DNA from: a virus
Reading direction: 5' to 3' (one strand)
DNA: 52,314 bases
Virus record (IMG/VR): IMGVR_UViG_3300008107_000436
Span: 1 to 52,314 of that record
Made by a program: the position numbers and the translations under genes. This document shows, one piece after another, positions 37,001 through 44,295 of this stretch (its first letter is position 1; every line of letters begins with the position of its first letter). A model generated the notes under the pieces. The model had not been told where the DNA came from. It saw nothing but the letters and a program-made list of their open reading frames with translations, and searched no databases.

Positions 37001-38835
37001 TTATCTAGAATTGCATTTTTCCTAACAGGATCATATTTTACGTCCCAAGCTGTGGTATGTACATCATCCATAAGACGTATGAATCCTTCAGCAGATGCCA
37101 TGATGACCGCAATCATGTTTCTTACTGTAGGTTTGAATCCTATTCCAGTTGCAGTGTCTTCAATTTTTCTCAACAATGAAGCTGTAATCTGACTCTCATA
37201 TTCTGATAGTTTTTTATTCGCTTGTGTTTCTAACGTGGAAATCTCTTTGTCAAATCTTGCTTCACCTTCGAATATAAAGAAATCTAATGGGATTGGATTC
37301 AACAAAGCTCCAATTGTTTGTCCAATGACCCCAAATGGTGAAGCCGTAATTTCGAATTCTTTAGGAATGAGAAGATTTGTGAATCTAGATATAATCTTGT
37401 TTTTATCTTCTTCTGTCGGATTAACTATACCTGTTTGAATACGTGTGGTTGCCTCCCAATCAATTGAATTTATTGTTGGAGACTCGTACCTAACCAAATC
37501 ATATTTTATCGGGTTAGGTATGGGAGTTGGACCATTTGTTCCCAAAGTTGGATTGTTTGCTAATCCATCATTTGACTCAGTAATGATTTTTTGTAATTCA
37601 GATATTGCAGTGTCTTTAATCTCTCTAGATAGTTCTTTGAAGACATAAAGTTTCTGTTGATTATCCAATAAAATTATTGGTTTCGGGTCAAGAAATCTAT
37701 TGAACCATGAATTTGCCGCTCCTCGTACTGCACTAAAATATTGAACTAATGATTGTTTGTAGTTTCTAATGTTAGTCAGAGGTTCAACTTCCGCTTTTGG
37801 AAAAGATTGTGTGATAGTGGTTTCGAATTGTTGCAACTTATTCATAAGTTGTACTAATGTCAATTCAGGAAAATCTGGTGGAATTAAACCTTTAGCTTTG
37901 TATTCACTGTAAACCTCAACTATTTTTTGATATCCCCTTTCCGCAACAATTTGGGTGACTACCGCTTGATTTGACCCAAGATTATTAGCACCTCGTTCTG
38001 CTTGTGTGCTTGCTTGTGATTCTGTAGCTTTATTTGGTTGTTGAGGTCCTTCGGGTGTTTGAGTTATGTCGAACCTTTGGCTGTACATGTGTGGTGCCGC
38101 CAATAAATGACCCATAGAAATTTCATTGAGAATATTAAACTTATATCCTATGAACACAAGTCGTATCTGATAATTTCCACTGAATCCGTTGAAGGAAGCA
38201 TTAAACGTTTTTAAATTTAATTGATATCTAATAGCTTGACCATAATAACCTTTGAGTGTTAAATAAAATTGAGGGTAAGGCATGTTGAAGAAAGCGGCGT
38301 AAGGAGAATTATTCCCTAATTGGAAAAGTGCCTTCCCTTGAACATCTTCTAACAACATTTCTACAGTTGGAATGAAACTTGTATTAGTTTTAATGTTAAT
38401 CGAAGTAATTCCTAATAACCCATTATCCAAAACGCTTGTCTCATCAACTACAGAATTGATGAGGTATGGTTTGTCTCCGTTTCTTGGTATTTGTCCTATT
38501 TCAGACGGTTGGTTTTGTGCATTATACTTTGTAGAATTCTCTCCCGTAAGTTCATCGTAGTACCCTGATCCCAAAAAAGAATTTTTGGTTGGTTTGAGAA
38601 AGTTCATTTTAGCAACTGAAATAGTACCCACAGGTGCTCCCACAGCTAATTTCGTTCTTGGTAGAACGTCACACTCCAAGTTGGCATACATGACAAGATT
38701 CTCGTGGTCCACGAGTCTATCTTTGATATTTCCAAAATTATCAACCGTTTTGTTTGGGTCGACTACGATAATATTATTGTAATCAAACTCTACTAAAATA
38801 TTACCACTAGTGTCTGCTTGTATATTACCTGCCAT
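31084..38835 (-). CDS. Giant baseplate hub-like protein (gp27/gpD-like core) with IPT/TIG domain
   Basis: 2583 aa, ATG at 38835, overlapping the gp53-like gene by 11 nt. Residues about 184-229 (YPQFYLTLKGYYGQAIRYQL and following) and about 1865-1907 (TMYFNLRHVPMFNGPYMITD, then VSHSIQPGTFQTTFDGV) resemble hub proteins of the gp27/gpD type. Residues about 1962-2157 include FYAVNNNLANISLS, then AHFDSLDSYINFMRGRL, a layout reminiscent of glucosaminidase/lysozyme-type folds; this is uncertain. A Pro/Thr/Ser linker (near 2190) precedes an IPT/TIG Ig-like domain (about 2202-2292, VVSTFSPAAGYTGTIVQVNG). Further beta domains follow. T4 splits hub and lysozyme between gp27 and gp5 (about 390 and 575 aa), so this is far larger. 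The hub assignment is moderate. Confidence 0.7.
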   Translation of the reverse strand: MAGNIQADTSGNILVEFDYNNIIVVDPNKTVDNFGNIKDRLVDHENLVMYANLECDVLPRTKLAVGAPVGTISVAKMNFLKPTKNSFLGSGYYDELTGENSTKYNAQNQPSEIGQIPRNGDKPYLINSVVDETSVLDNGLLGITSINIKTNTSFIPTVEMLLEDVQGKALFQLGNNSPYAAFFNMPYPQFYLTLKGYYGQAIRYQLNLKTFNASFNGFSGNYQIRLVFIGYKFNILNEISMGHLLAAPHMYSQRFDITQTPEGPQQPNKATESQASTQAERGANNLGSNQAVVTQIVAERGYQKIVEVYSEYKAKGLIPPDFPELTLVQLMNKLQQFETTITQSFPKAEVEPLTNIRNYKQSLVQYFSAVRGAANSWFNRFLDPKPIILLDNQQKLYVFKELSREIKDTAISELQKIITESNDGLANNPTLGTNGPTPIPNPIKYDLVRYESPTINSIDWEATTRIQTGIVNPTEEDKNKIISRFTNLLIPKEFEITASPFGVIGQTIGALLNPIPLDFFIFEGEARFDKEISTLETQANKKLSEYESQITASLLRKIEDTATGIGFKPTVRNMIAVIMASAEGFIRLMDDVHTTAWDVKYDPVRKNAILDNTTSAPNTENVGQVVRDPLSLFGENELDVNAENSQIPVYPWPQFFVETPEDKKGRFQLKYIGDPSVVDLTQGYLYDKWPEVEFVEEYMRGLTQKFQNPTAPPPLDNESDTNIININAIEFPSNGLAYSNKEEIKFFYEIWERQFLTSHYSGLVRANSNQIDELIKLNIETEVNNIKNKLGISSPYLSLKLKNFNLNSSNYNDFLRNISNSGTGRAYQDYIRDFFVTPYIKVITENSFAILNTLELGRIPQTTAKSEALRKLISNAANDPLIVDTLPYTNQTWCLDNLSQSNSAVGNQVYDTKRSLTIFEPRKIISNFNDVYNYTFNRPVTNFSYLLNQNPSQNLDLLGLSSNVTYGPVGLNAFYLSRTPNEFAPTEGYVQGVTPTGAINFRSTTSMLNTPYFINAIQNGVYNSRISGNTYPYIQAAYLFLNSLPLATLREKYKSYSNGVTTDLDYISSSLKKFGAIHKLPYAWILKYGSIWHRYKKYKETSVDILQTAWKNFDYAGNYYPPTSSTTQIYYFRYDDAPRSTQLQSEGVASINMELGFYPKLINDFNVFYNGYDLYVDYTNKEIQDSFNGGLKIHNFSSSNLVDVKQQGKNLRFTTWSLLLPNVTPSAPIECAPEDNTVGADYFVLPSFGTPYNQASIACVTGQTTIPETIVDLTDNPSVFNGSVRCLWAAPNYGYFDSNQIAFPQPDSYINFINTGNTQTPLFFLSQDNYTKIEEVFSVFEKKILDSFELEFLNFCKSIGNVFTRQTNAIGQSPVDVNSNFKNFQSLFRSLMTVPRKQEGETEDSYFFNTIGNQYTIFQSGIKAFMEYDVIFKFGNPSFYQRRIFDSYLSYNNTLQVVDPITFRPYAPGTLPTLNGNVTLAESQAANPTAWTALETEVGFSTIRNVRYSQFGSYITDFFVDNNIEFTSQNVTLLAPIIKMYATQKLNNPNLSALQFQNQLENYLRRETDLQNNFLNGVLTGLRQPPPIGLPEQQQLPERTINSVTTGEQGKVEIYEVFKALNDKWIAGGDYKTKTLFEDFLFLDRASRNIGETILIDIFDLQDMFNKNSLNQAMSVFTFISGILIKNNFTVMPLPAYVNFYNAQDVTGVTTPKPEGSLEFANNLWGTFLDVDYRNASPKLVCFYVGKPSQYLDLPKGNFKFRDDGFDLRRASESPLIENIQGKKDWALSNKVVGFNVDIGLRNQNIFYSFTVSQDNGVATSEVINTTLNMVDQSSGRAVATQNVSLYNLYKQRSYKASVVSLGNALLQPTMYFNLRHVPMFNGPYMITDVSHSIQPGTFQTTFDGVRQGIYDLPAIDSFLQSINQNLITQLEELLLINKDEPSKSGTTNNIKSTEVVQKAENTLDTTNSCTLKITSEVYLNASPGYVPVTSQFSGVTPTDFANALRRILPNDVDLQTIIYCISYIRTYQQDSNSGLGNFYAVNNNLANISLSIDWSESVSEFSKNRNYTCVNIRTNPSTTSSEPIAHFDSLDSYINFMRGRLLSNKERIIRLGLAKYYVCFWPKNNISEEYYNTNYSEFKQTRDTFTKALASATQIGLISKNKSIELDKTNKESDTETSSPSVTPTPSPIPPEVGQTCPPPVVSTFSPAAGYTGTIVQVNGRNFESVKSVRVINKDVELKDITVFNSETLRFNLPNIEIPEGQDVATGRISVTTEYGTFESLVDFTFNPTLKNVTVSSAGGNENVGKTEVVPISEQEKIGGSSNLQDTMLNPPMFVSEKINNELGTEILTVKIDQNDYVGGVWKINPQVEYTYTFDSIEVGSNNTVTRSSIESSQSSQLLGFVSSDGQTFSITRQQFIDAEFKDLIEMEKGKRLEMNASILLTAIPEDKIKNPKNSYKSERFRIIIPSSETGVQPEGSLSFIQRSNDVALPPYQGPLYYNIRKPDGGFVTFRFNCPRCIISKVFVATSTNQTTPLNITITNNSDTKYTNVIDVNSTQRLVLSVVYVNANNNGTFTATSNSFTL

Positions 38836-39148
38836 AATAATAAAAATGATTTTCTAATGCTGCCTTATAATCCTGTAATGATGGTATTAAAGGAAAAGGA
38901 ATAATCAATATAGCTCCATCATATATATTATTTTCCAATCCTCCGAACTGAGGATTTGCCTGTAAAATTAACCACCCAAAGACAGGTGAATTATAAAATT
39001 CTTGAGAAACCTTATCTAATCTACTTTTAGCAACTTTATAAATAAAAACTTTATCTGTAGGTTTTCCTGGCAGATTCACAAAGGGAACAACTGTTTGTTC
39101 CCCATTGATAATAAAATCACTATATCTATTCCAATATTGACTCGCCAT
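38825..39148 (-). CDS. 53: Baseplate wedge protein gp53-like (LysM-type)
   Basis: 107 aa, ATG at 39148 overlapping the upstream stop as TAATG. It reads FIYKVAKSRLDKVSQEFYNS, then PVFGWLILQANPQFGGLENN, then DGAILIIPFPL. That is the arrangement of LysM-type folds in gp53 and similar tail proteins: Y.V..gd.ld.IA...y.....W..l...N......l..G..L.IP. In T4, gp53 joins wedges in the baseplate. T4 gp53 is longer (196 aa), so this may be only the core domain or another LysM-type tail protein. Confidence 0.7.
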   Translation of the reverse strand: MASQYWNRYSDFIINGEQTVVPFVNLPGKPTDKVFIYKVAKSRLDKVSQEFYNSPVFGWLILQANPQFGGLENNIYDGAILIIPFPLIPSLQDYKAALENHFYYYGR

Positions 39149-42100
39149 TAGTTAAGTTTCGCTTTTGATATATAAGTTTTCGGAATATCATTACCATTTA
39201 CATCGTTCCAAGTCATCACATTTGTGTTCTGATTTGTCGTATTCGCCAAACCTTTTATTAAACTTTCTTTCGAACTTTTTTGACTTGGTCCCGCGTTGTC
39301 TACTGTGGTAAAAGTAAAATTCCTTTGTTTGTTTTTATCGAATGGTGTATAAATTAAATAATCTTTCAAATCGTTTTTTTCCAAATTATCAATAAATGAT
39401 TTGGTAATATTATTTTCTTCTAAAAACACAGGTTTAGCAATAGAAATCCAATATGAATCAAATATTTTTTCCAAGTCAGGTGTTGGTGTCGAACTTGACA
39501 AAACATTTCCAATCATTTGTTGTTTGAAGGTTTCATATTTTTTTTCATCTACCACATCTTCTGATACAATCATATACACTCTTCTGAATGAGTCATCACC
39601 AAATAAAGAATTTTTACTGAATGGATTGAAAACTTTTTGTACTGTAACAGAATCAGATTTTCCGTTTGTTACTTTAGGTACTAAAACACCTTCATAACTG
39701 ACCCCATTATAAGAGAATGTCTTAGGACTTTGTATTTTCAGATTGAATTCTTGAATATTTTGTTGTACTTTCAAAGTATCCGCTTTCAATTCCAAAAAGG
39801 TGTTTGCAGCTGTAGATGTTGTGTGTACATCGGGTGTACCTGATGTCACATAAATTAACACGGGACCATTTTTAGCTTGAAGTCCATCAGTACCTGAATT
39901 GGCATTATCAGGGTCAAAAAGAATTGTGTTTAATCTACCCCAAGTTTGAAGATAAGTTTGTTCTTCATTAACCAAACCTTGAGTAATAGTTGAAATTGCA
40001 TTTTGAAATGACCCTCGTTTTCTTGAAACAAAATTGTAATAATTTTCTTTCAATACCCTTATTATAGCTGGAGATAAATTTTTTGAAGGTTGAGAAATAA
40101 ACTTAATGTATCCTTCGGTGTCATCCTTTATATTTTTGTCCAATTCCGCAAAAATTTCGTCAAACCTCTTCTCAAAATTATTTGGTTTTCCAAATAGAAT
40201 TATTTCTCCATTGTCAATTGTAGAATTACCTTTGGTATAATTTCTTTCTAACATCCACTGCTGTCTCACAGCGTTGTTATATTGGTTTACACTTTCCTTG
40301 GTTTTATTGATTACGTTTGTAAAATAGTTCTGAGTGTCATCGATTACTTTGGTCATAAATCCATTGTAACTGATTACTCCCGTTGTTGTTCCTCCTGAAT
40401 TAGTAACCGAACTTATTACTGTTCCAATAGTATTATTATTATCTTGACCATTGTTTGGAGGGGCACTATTGACTCCAGGTATTGGTGGTGGTTGAACGTC
40501 TCCAAAAAATTCATCGAATAATGTTTTCAAAGAATCAATGTCCGTAGCATCGGCCCTATCATCATAGATTTCCGTGTTTGCATAATAGTTGAATGTCAAT
40601 GCATTTTGCAGTTTATCGATGGATTCTTTCAATCCACTACCACCAACAAAGTCGAAACTTAAAGTTACATTTGCAATCATTGGTTGTACACCAATACCTT
40701 CAGGATTAATATCCAATCCTTCGTAATTTATTTGTAAACTTCTTGGAATAATTTTGGTGTTATAGAAATCCCCAACTCTCAATACTAATACAGGAGGTGC
40801 ACCAAATGTTGTATTTACCGCATTGTTATATTGTAATTGGACAGGACTATCTGGTGTTGCTTGTTTTTTGGTTGGAATAGTATCTCCTGGTCTCATACAT
40901 TGTTGTAAGAATGTCAATCTCGAGTTCAAACCTTCAGGTGTCATTGAATGGAATGAAGGCTGAAAGTATTTCAATTTTTCTCTGAGGTTGTCGTATACCA
41001 TTGGAGTTTGTTCTTTTATTGTTTCAAAGTAATCACATTCGGTCAATAGAGCTCTAACAACCTTCACGGTTATATTATCTTTTCTTACCCATTCTTGAGT
41101 AATTACTGGTTCAGGTACAGTTGTAGTTATTACATCTCCAACAACTACTGGAATTGGTCCTCCTCCCGTGGTTGGATTTGTTTGACTTCCAGGTCCATTG
41201 TTCGGCCCTGTTTGAGTTTGTGGTACATTTAAAGTTGAAACAATTTCAGAAATATATGATCTTCTACATGCCATCGCACCGATTGTGAATACCTCTTTAG
41301 CACCAACTTGAATGTCCCCACCTACATTAGCAGTATCAGTACAACCAAAAGTTTTTCCATTTGGTTCGAAATTTGCAGGAACGAATGGACCATCCGTTTT
41401 ATCATCTTTTATTTTTTTTGGATTTGAAACTGCAACTTCTCCCAAAGCTCCTGTTTGTCTATTTCTATCCAAAGGGGCTTCTTTAATTAAAAGTCTTTGT
41501 TGATTTACGAAAGTTTTAGTTGCATTATTTTCTGCAAAGAATTTAGTTGTCGCAACAACTCTTCTTTTTGCCAATTCATCATTATATGATGAGGTTTGTG
41601 GGGCGGAACAACTCGAACTAATATAAACTGTTACGGTTCCTTCCGTGTTGGTGGTAAGTTGTTTTCCTAATTCAATAGCAAAGTTATTCATTGCTTGATA
41701 GTTAGGAGTTACAACTGTATCAAAAAAAGTTCTTGTTTCTGCAGAATTAGGCTTCGTAAGATATAAATTTTTGTCTTCTGTTGTGTACCTGTTATATTCG
41801 GTAGTATAATTTATAGTTGTGTTGGGTTTTGGGTAATCATTTCCGAAATAAAATCCAAGTTGATAATAGTCTTTAAAAAGATCATTTGTGTTTCCTCCAT
41901 TACCTGATTGAGATATTGGTTGAGTTGTTGAACCTGGATCATCATTACCACTTTGAATTGTTCCTTTTATATAAACAAGTTGTTCTCTCGTTACTTCTTT
42001 CGAGGAAATAGCTTGTTGTAACTCAAACAAATCATTCGGATTTATTGTTGTGTAAGTTTGTGCTAATTGATAAATGTCAAATTTTCTACATCCTGCAAAG

Positions 42101-44253
42101 AATGAGTCCAATATACTATTGATTCTATTGTTGTCGTTCTCACCTTTCAACACTTTATTTACAATTACATTAAGCACAGACGGATGATCTACAACAATTT
42201 TCCATTGTAAAGTTCCACCTCTCGATGTATTTTTGTAAGTATAAATTGGTTCGGGTCTACCTAAGAAATCATTTGAATTCCAATTTGCTGTCACACTTTC
42301 ATTAAATGTTAATCCATAAGGAGGAAACCACATAACTCTACCTCCATTTGGACCTCTTTCACATACAGGTAAGTCTGCAGTTGAAAAACCTGGTGTACTC
42401 GACGTTCTCCATGCCAAATTTTCCAACGAAAACATGTATTTTTTTGCAACGGCATTATCAACTGTTCCAATTAAGTTGGTTGAATCTTGGCCACCCTCCT
42501 GTTTATTCGGAACAATATTTAAGTTATAAGTTTTATCCAAAACGGAATTTGCAAATCTTCTTCCCTCAGTAGTAATACCATCTGTTTTTTGTAAATCATT
42601 ATATTGTAAGTAAGGAACATCTTTAGCAAAAACTCTACAATATTCCGTTCCAGTTTCTCTACCGTCATCGTCAAACAAATATCTCAACACTCTCGACCCT
42701 TTTGTCATTTCTTTATATCCATCATTGAAAACTTTACTGACTTGGTCTATTGCATTTCCTACGTGTTGGAGACGTCTCCCTCCTTGTGGTTGACTATCAA
42801 TAAGTCTTTGTGTGTTGTCAAGTATAGAGTTTGGTCTAAACTCATTATTGACTGACTCTGTGTTTACATAAGATGAAGGTCTAAAATCTTCATCTGGTTC
42901 TGAAACTTCTCCACCTATACCTACTTTTTTTCCAGCATTCCCTTTATATTTTGGAGAGACCCATGTAAAACCCCCCTCAATACCACCTCCGTCACTATAG
43001 GTTGGTCCATTTGCACCCAACTTAATTGATTGACTTGGTCCTTCATAAAGTTGTGCCAACTCAGAAGGTCCATATACTGGAGATTGTTGTTCGATTCCGA
43101 ATTGATTTACAGGAACATCTCCTGCTGGTGAAAATACTTGAGATGGATTGGAGTTAATATTTCCAACATAAAAGTTACTGTTGTCAGAAACTGTACCCAA
43201 CAAAGTTCCACCCAATCTTTGGAAAAAGTTCCTTGGAAAATTCGGTTTGTATCGGTTGAAATCTATGTTTTTGAACAATCGAGACCTTTGACCTGCTCCC
43301 ATGTTATTAAACATGATTTGAGATCCAGTCTCTCCTCCACCCATTAAACGGTTAAAAAATTTCCCAACACCACTTCGTCTAAAAGCATTTGATAGTTGTT
43401 GGATAGTTGTAGGTTGACCTAAAGTGATATTTTTGTCAAAGTATGAACCAGGAATTGGAGATACAGGTAGAATACTTCCTCCAAGTCTCAAAGCAAAATT
43501 AGTTGCCGCAAGAATCGGATTAGCCGTAACAGTGATTGTGTAATTGGGTTCTATGATTGGTACAACCCCTGTAAGTATATTTACAATGTCAGTACCACTT
43601 GATACGTTCAAAATATTTGCTCTTCCGAGTGTATCTTGTCGTATTTGGGCTGCAATTCTATCCTCAAACTCTTTTCTTAAAGTTTGAGCACCGAGTCTTG
43701 CAATAAATGAGTCTTGACTCAACAATCCATTACTACCGCTTGGATCGGGAGAAAGTAAAATAGATAGAGGACTATAGGTCGATGATACAAATGTCGTTGG
43801 ATATGGTTGATTGTTAGAGGTATTTGTCGTCAACGGACGTGACAATGAATCGAAAAATTCTGCACTGTCTAATACAGTTTCACTACCATTTGAAAAAACA
43901 TTCAGTGGTTTCCACCTAAGTGATTCCTCACTACCTTGTTGTACTATGTTCGCATCTTGATAATTGTAAATACCTTCGTTTGATTTGGTATTTAACAACT
44001 GACCTGGATCGGGTACTTGTTCATATCCACCAGGATTACCGTATTGATTTAGAGGGAATAATTTATTTGCAAAAGAAGGCTCGTCAATCAATTTGTCAGG
44101 ACTATCTTGTACTGAAGAATCTGATTGGATATATTCCGTATCTATTGGTTGAGTTGGTCTATTTGGTGCTTTAGCATAAGGAGTCAAATTCCTTGTCAAA
44201 AGTTTTTTTCTAAACCCTTCAGTATTTGCTAAATCTAATAACGGACTTGCCAT
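39148..44253 (-). CDS. Giant baseplate/tube-cap candidate with OmpA-like domain
   Basis: 1701 aa, ATG at 44253, TATTTAT motif 14 nt upstream. It lies directly after the tape measure, where T4 carries genes 48 and 54 (tail-tube initiators). Residues about 638-690 (MWFPPYGLTFNESVTANWNS, then a LGRPEPIYTYKNTSRGGTL stretch) have a baseplate tube-like pattern. A second such segment is at about 1124-1236. Residues about 795-935 look like an OmpA-type peptidoglycan-binding fold: a beta strand with YFGNDYPKP, a helix, VTVYISSSCSAPQ, YNDELAKRRVVATTKFF, then a final strand. T4 gp48 and gp54 are about 320-365 aa, so this would be a much enlarged or fused protein. Role inferred. Confidence 0.7.
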   Translation of the reverse strand: MASPLLDLANTEGFRKKLLTRNLTPYAKAPNRPTQPIDTEYIQSDSSVQDSPDKLIDEPSFANKLFPLNQYGNPGGYEQVPDPGQLLNTKSNEGIYNYQDANIVQQGSEESLRWKPLNVFSNGSETVLDSAEFFDSLSRPLTTNTSNNQPYPTTFVSSTYSPLSILLSPDPSGSNGLLSQDSFIARLGAQTLRKEFEDRIAAQIRQDTLGRANILNVSSGTDIVNILTGVVPIIEPNYTITVTANPILAATNFALRLGGSILPVSPIPGSYFDKNITLGQPTTIQQLSNAFRRSGVGKFFNRLMGGGETGSQIMFNNMGAGQRSRLFKNIDFNRYKPNFPRNFFQRLGGTLLGTVSDNSNFYVGNINSNPSQVFSPAGDVPVNQFGIEQQSPVYGPSELAQLYEGPSQSIKLGANGPTYSDGGGIEGGFTWVSPKYKGNAGKKVGIGGEVSEPDEDFRPSSYVNTESVNNEFRPNSILDNTQRLIDSQPQGGRRLQHVGNAIDQVSKVFNDGYKEMTKGSRVLRYLFDDDGRETGTEYCRVFAKDVPYLQYNDLQKTDGITTEGRRFANSVLDKTYNLNIVPNKQEGGQDSTNLIGTVDNAVAKKYMFSLENLAWRTSSTPGFSTADLPVCERGPNGGRVMWFPPYGLTFNESVTANWNSNDFLGRPEPIYTYKNTSRGGTLQWKIVVDHPSVLNVIVNKVLKGENDNNRINSILDSFFAGCRKFDIYQLAQTYTTINPNDLFELQQAISSKEVTREQLVYIKGTIQSGNDDPGSTTQPISQSGNGGNTNDLFKDYYQLGFYFGNDYPKPNTTINYTTEYNRYTTEDKNLYLTKPNSAETRTFFDTVVTPNYQAMNNFAIELGKQLTTNTEGTVTVYISSSCSAPQTSSYNDELAKRRVVATTKFFAENNATKTFVNQQRLLIKEAPLDRNRQTGALGEVAVSNPKKIKDDKTDGPFVPANFEPNGKTFGCTDTANVGGDIQVGAKEVFTIGAMACRRSYISEIVSTLNVPQTQTGPNNGPGSQTNPTTGGGPIPVVVGDVITTTVPEPVITQEWVRKDNITVKVVRALLTECDYFETIKEQTPMVYDNLREKLKYFQPSFHSMTPEGLNSRLTFLQQCMRPGDTIPTKKQATPDSPVQLQYNNAVNTTFGAPPVLVLRVGDFYNTKIIPRSLQINYEGLDINPEGIGVQPMIANVTLSFDFVGGSGLKESIDKLQNALTFNYYANTEIYDDRADATDIDSLKTLFDEFFGDVQPPPIPGVNSAPPNNGQDNNNTIGTVISSVTNSGGTTTGVISYNGFMTKVIDDTQNYFTNVINKTKESVNQYNNAVRQQWMLERNYTKGNSTIDNGEIILFGKPNNFEKRFDEIFAELDKNIKDDTEGYIKFISQPSKNLSPAIIRVLKENYYNFVSRKRGSFQNAISTITQGLVNEEQTYLQTWGRLNTILFDPDNANSGTDGLQAKNGPVLIYVTSGTPDVHTTSTAANTFLELKADTLKVQQNIQEFNLKIQSPKTFSYNGVSYEGVLVPKVTNGKSDSVTVQKVFNPFSKNSLFGDDSFRRVYMIVSEDVVDEKKYETFKQQMIGNVLSSSTPTPDLEKIFDSYWISIAKPVFLEENNITKSFIDNLEKNDLKDYLIYTPFDKNKQRNFTFTTVDNAGPSQKSSKESLIKGLANTTNQNTNVMTWNDVNGNDIPKTYISKAKLN

Positions 44254-44267
44254 TTATATTTTTCTTA

Positions 44268-44274
44268 ATAAATA
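44268..44274 (-). promoter_or_regulatory. TATTTAT late-type motif before 1701-aa gene
   Basis: Coding-strand CTATTTATTAAG, 14 nt before the ATG. Confidence 0.5.
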
Positions 44275-44295
44275 GAATCTTAATGTTTTTTATTA

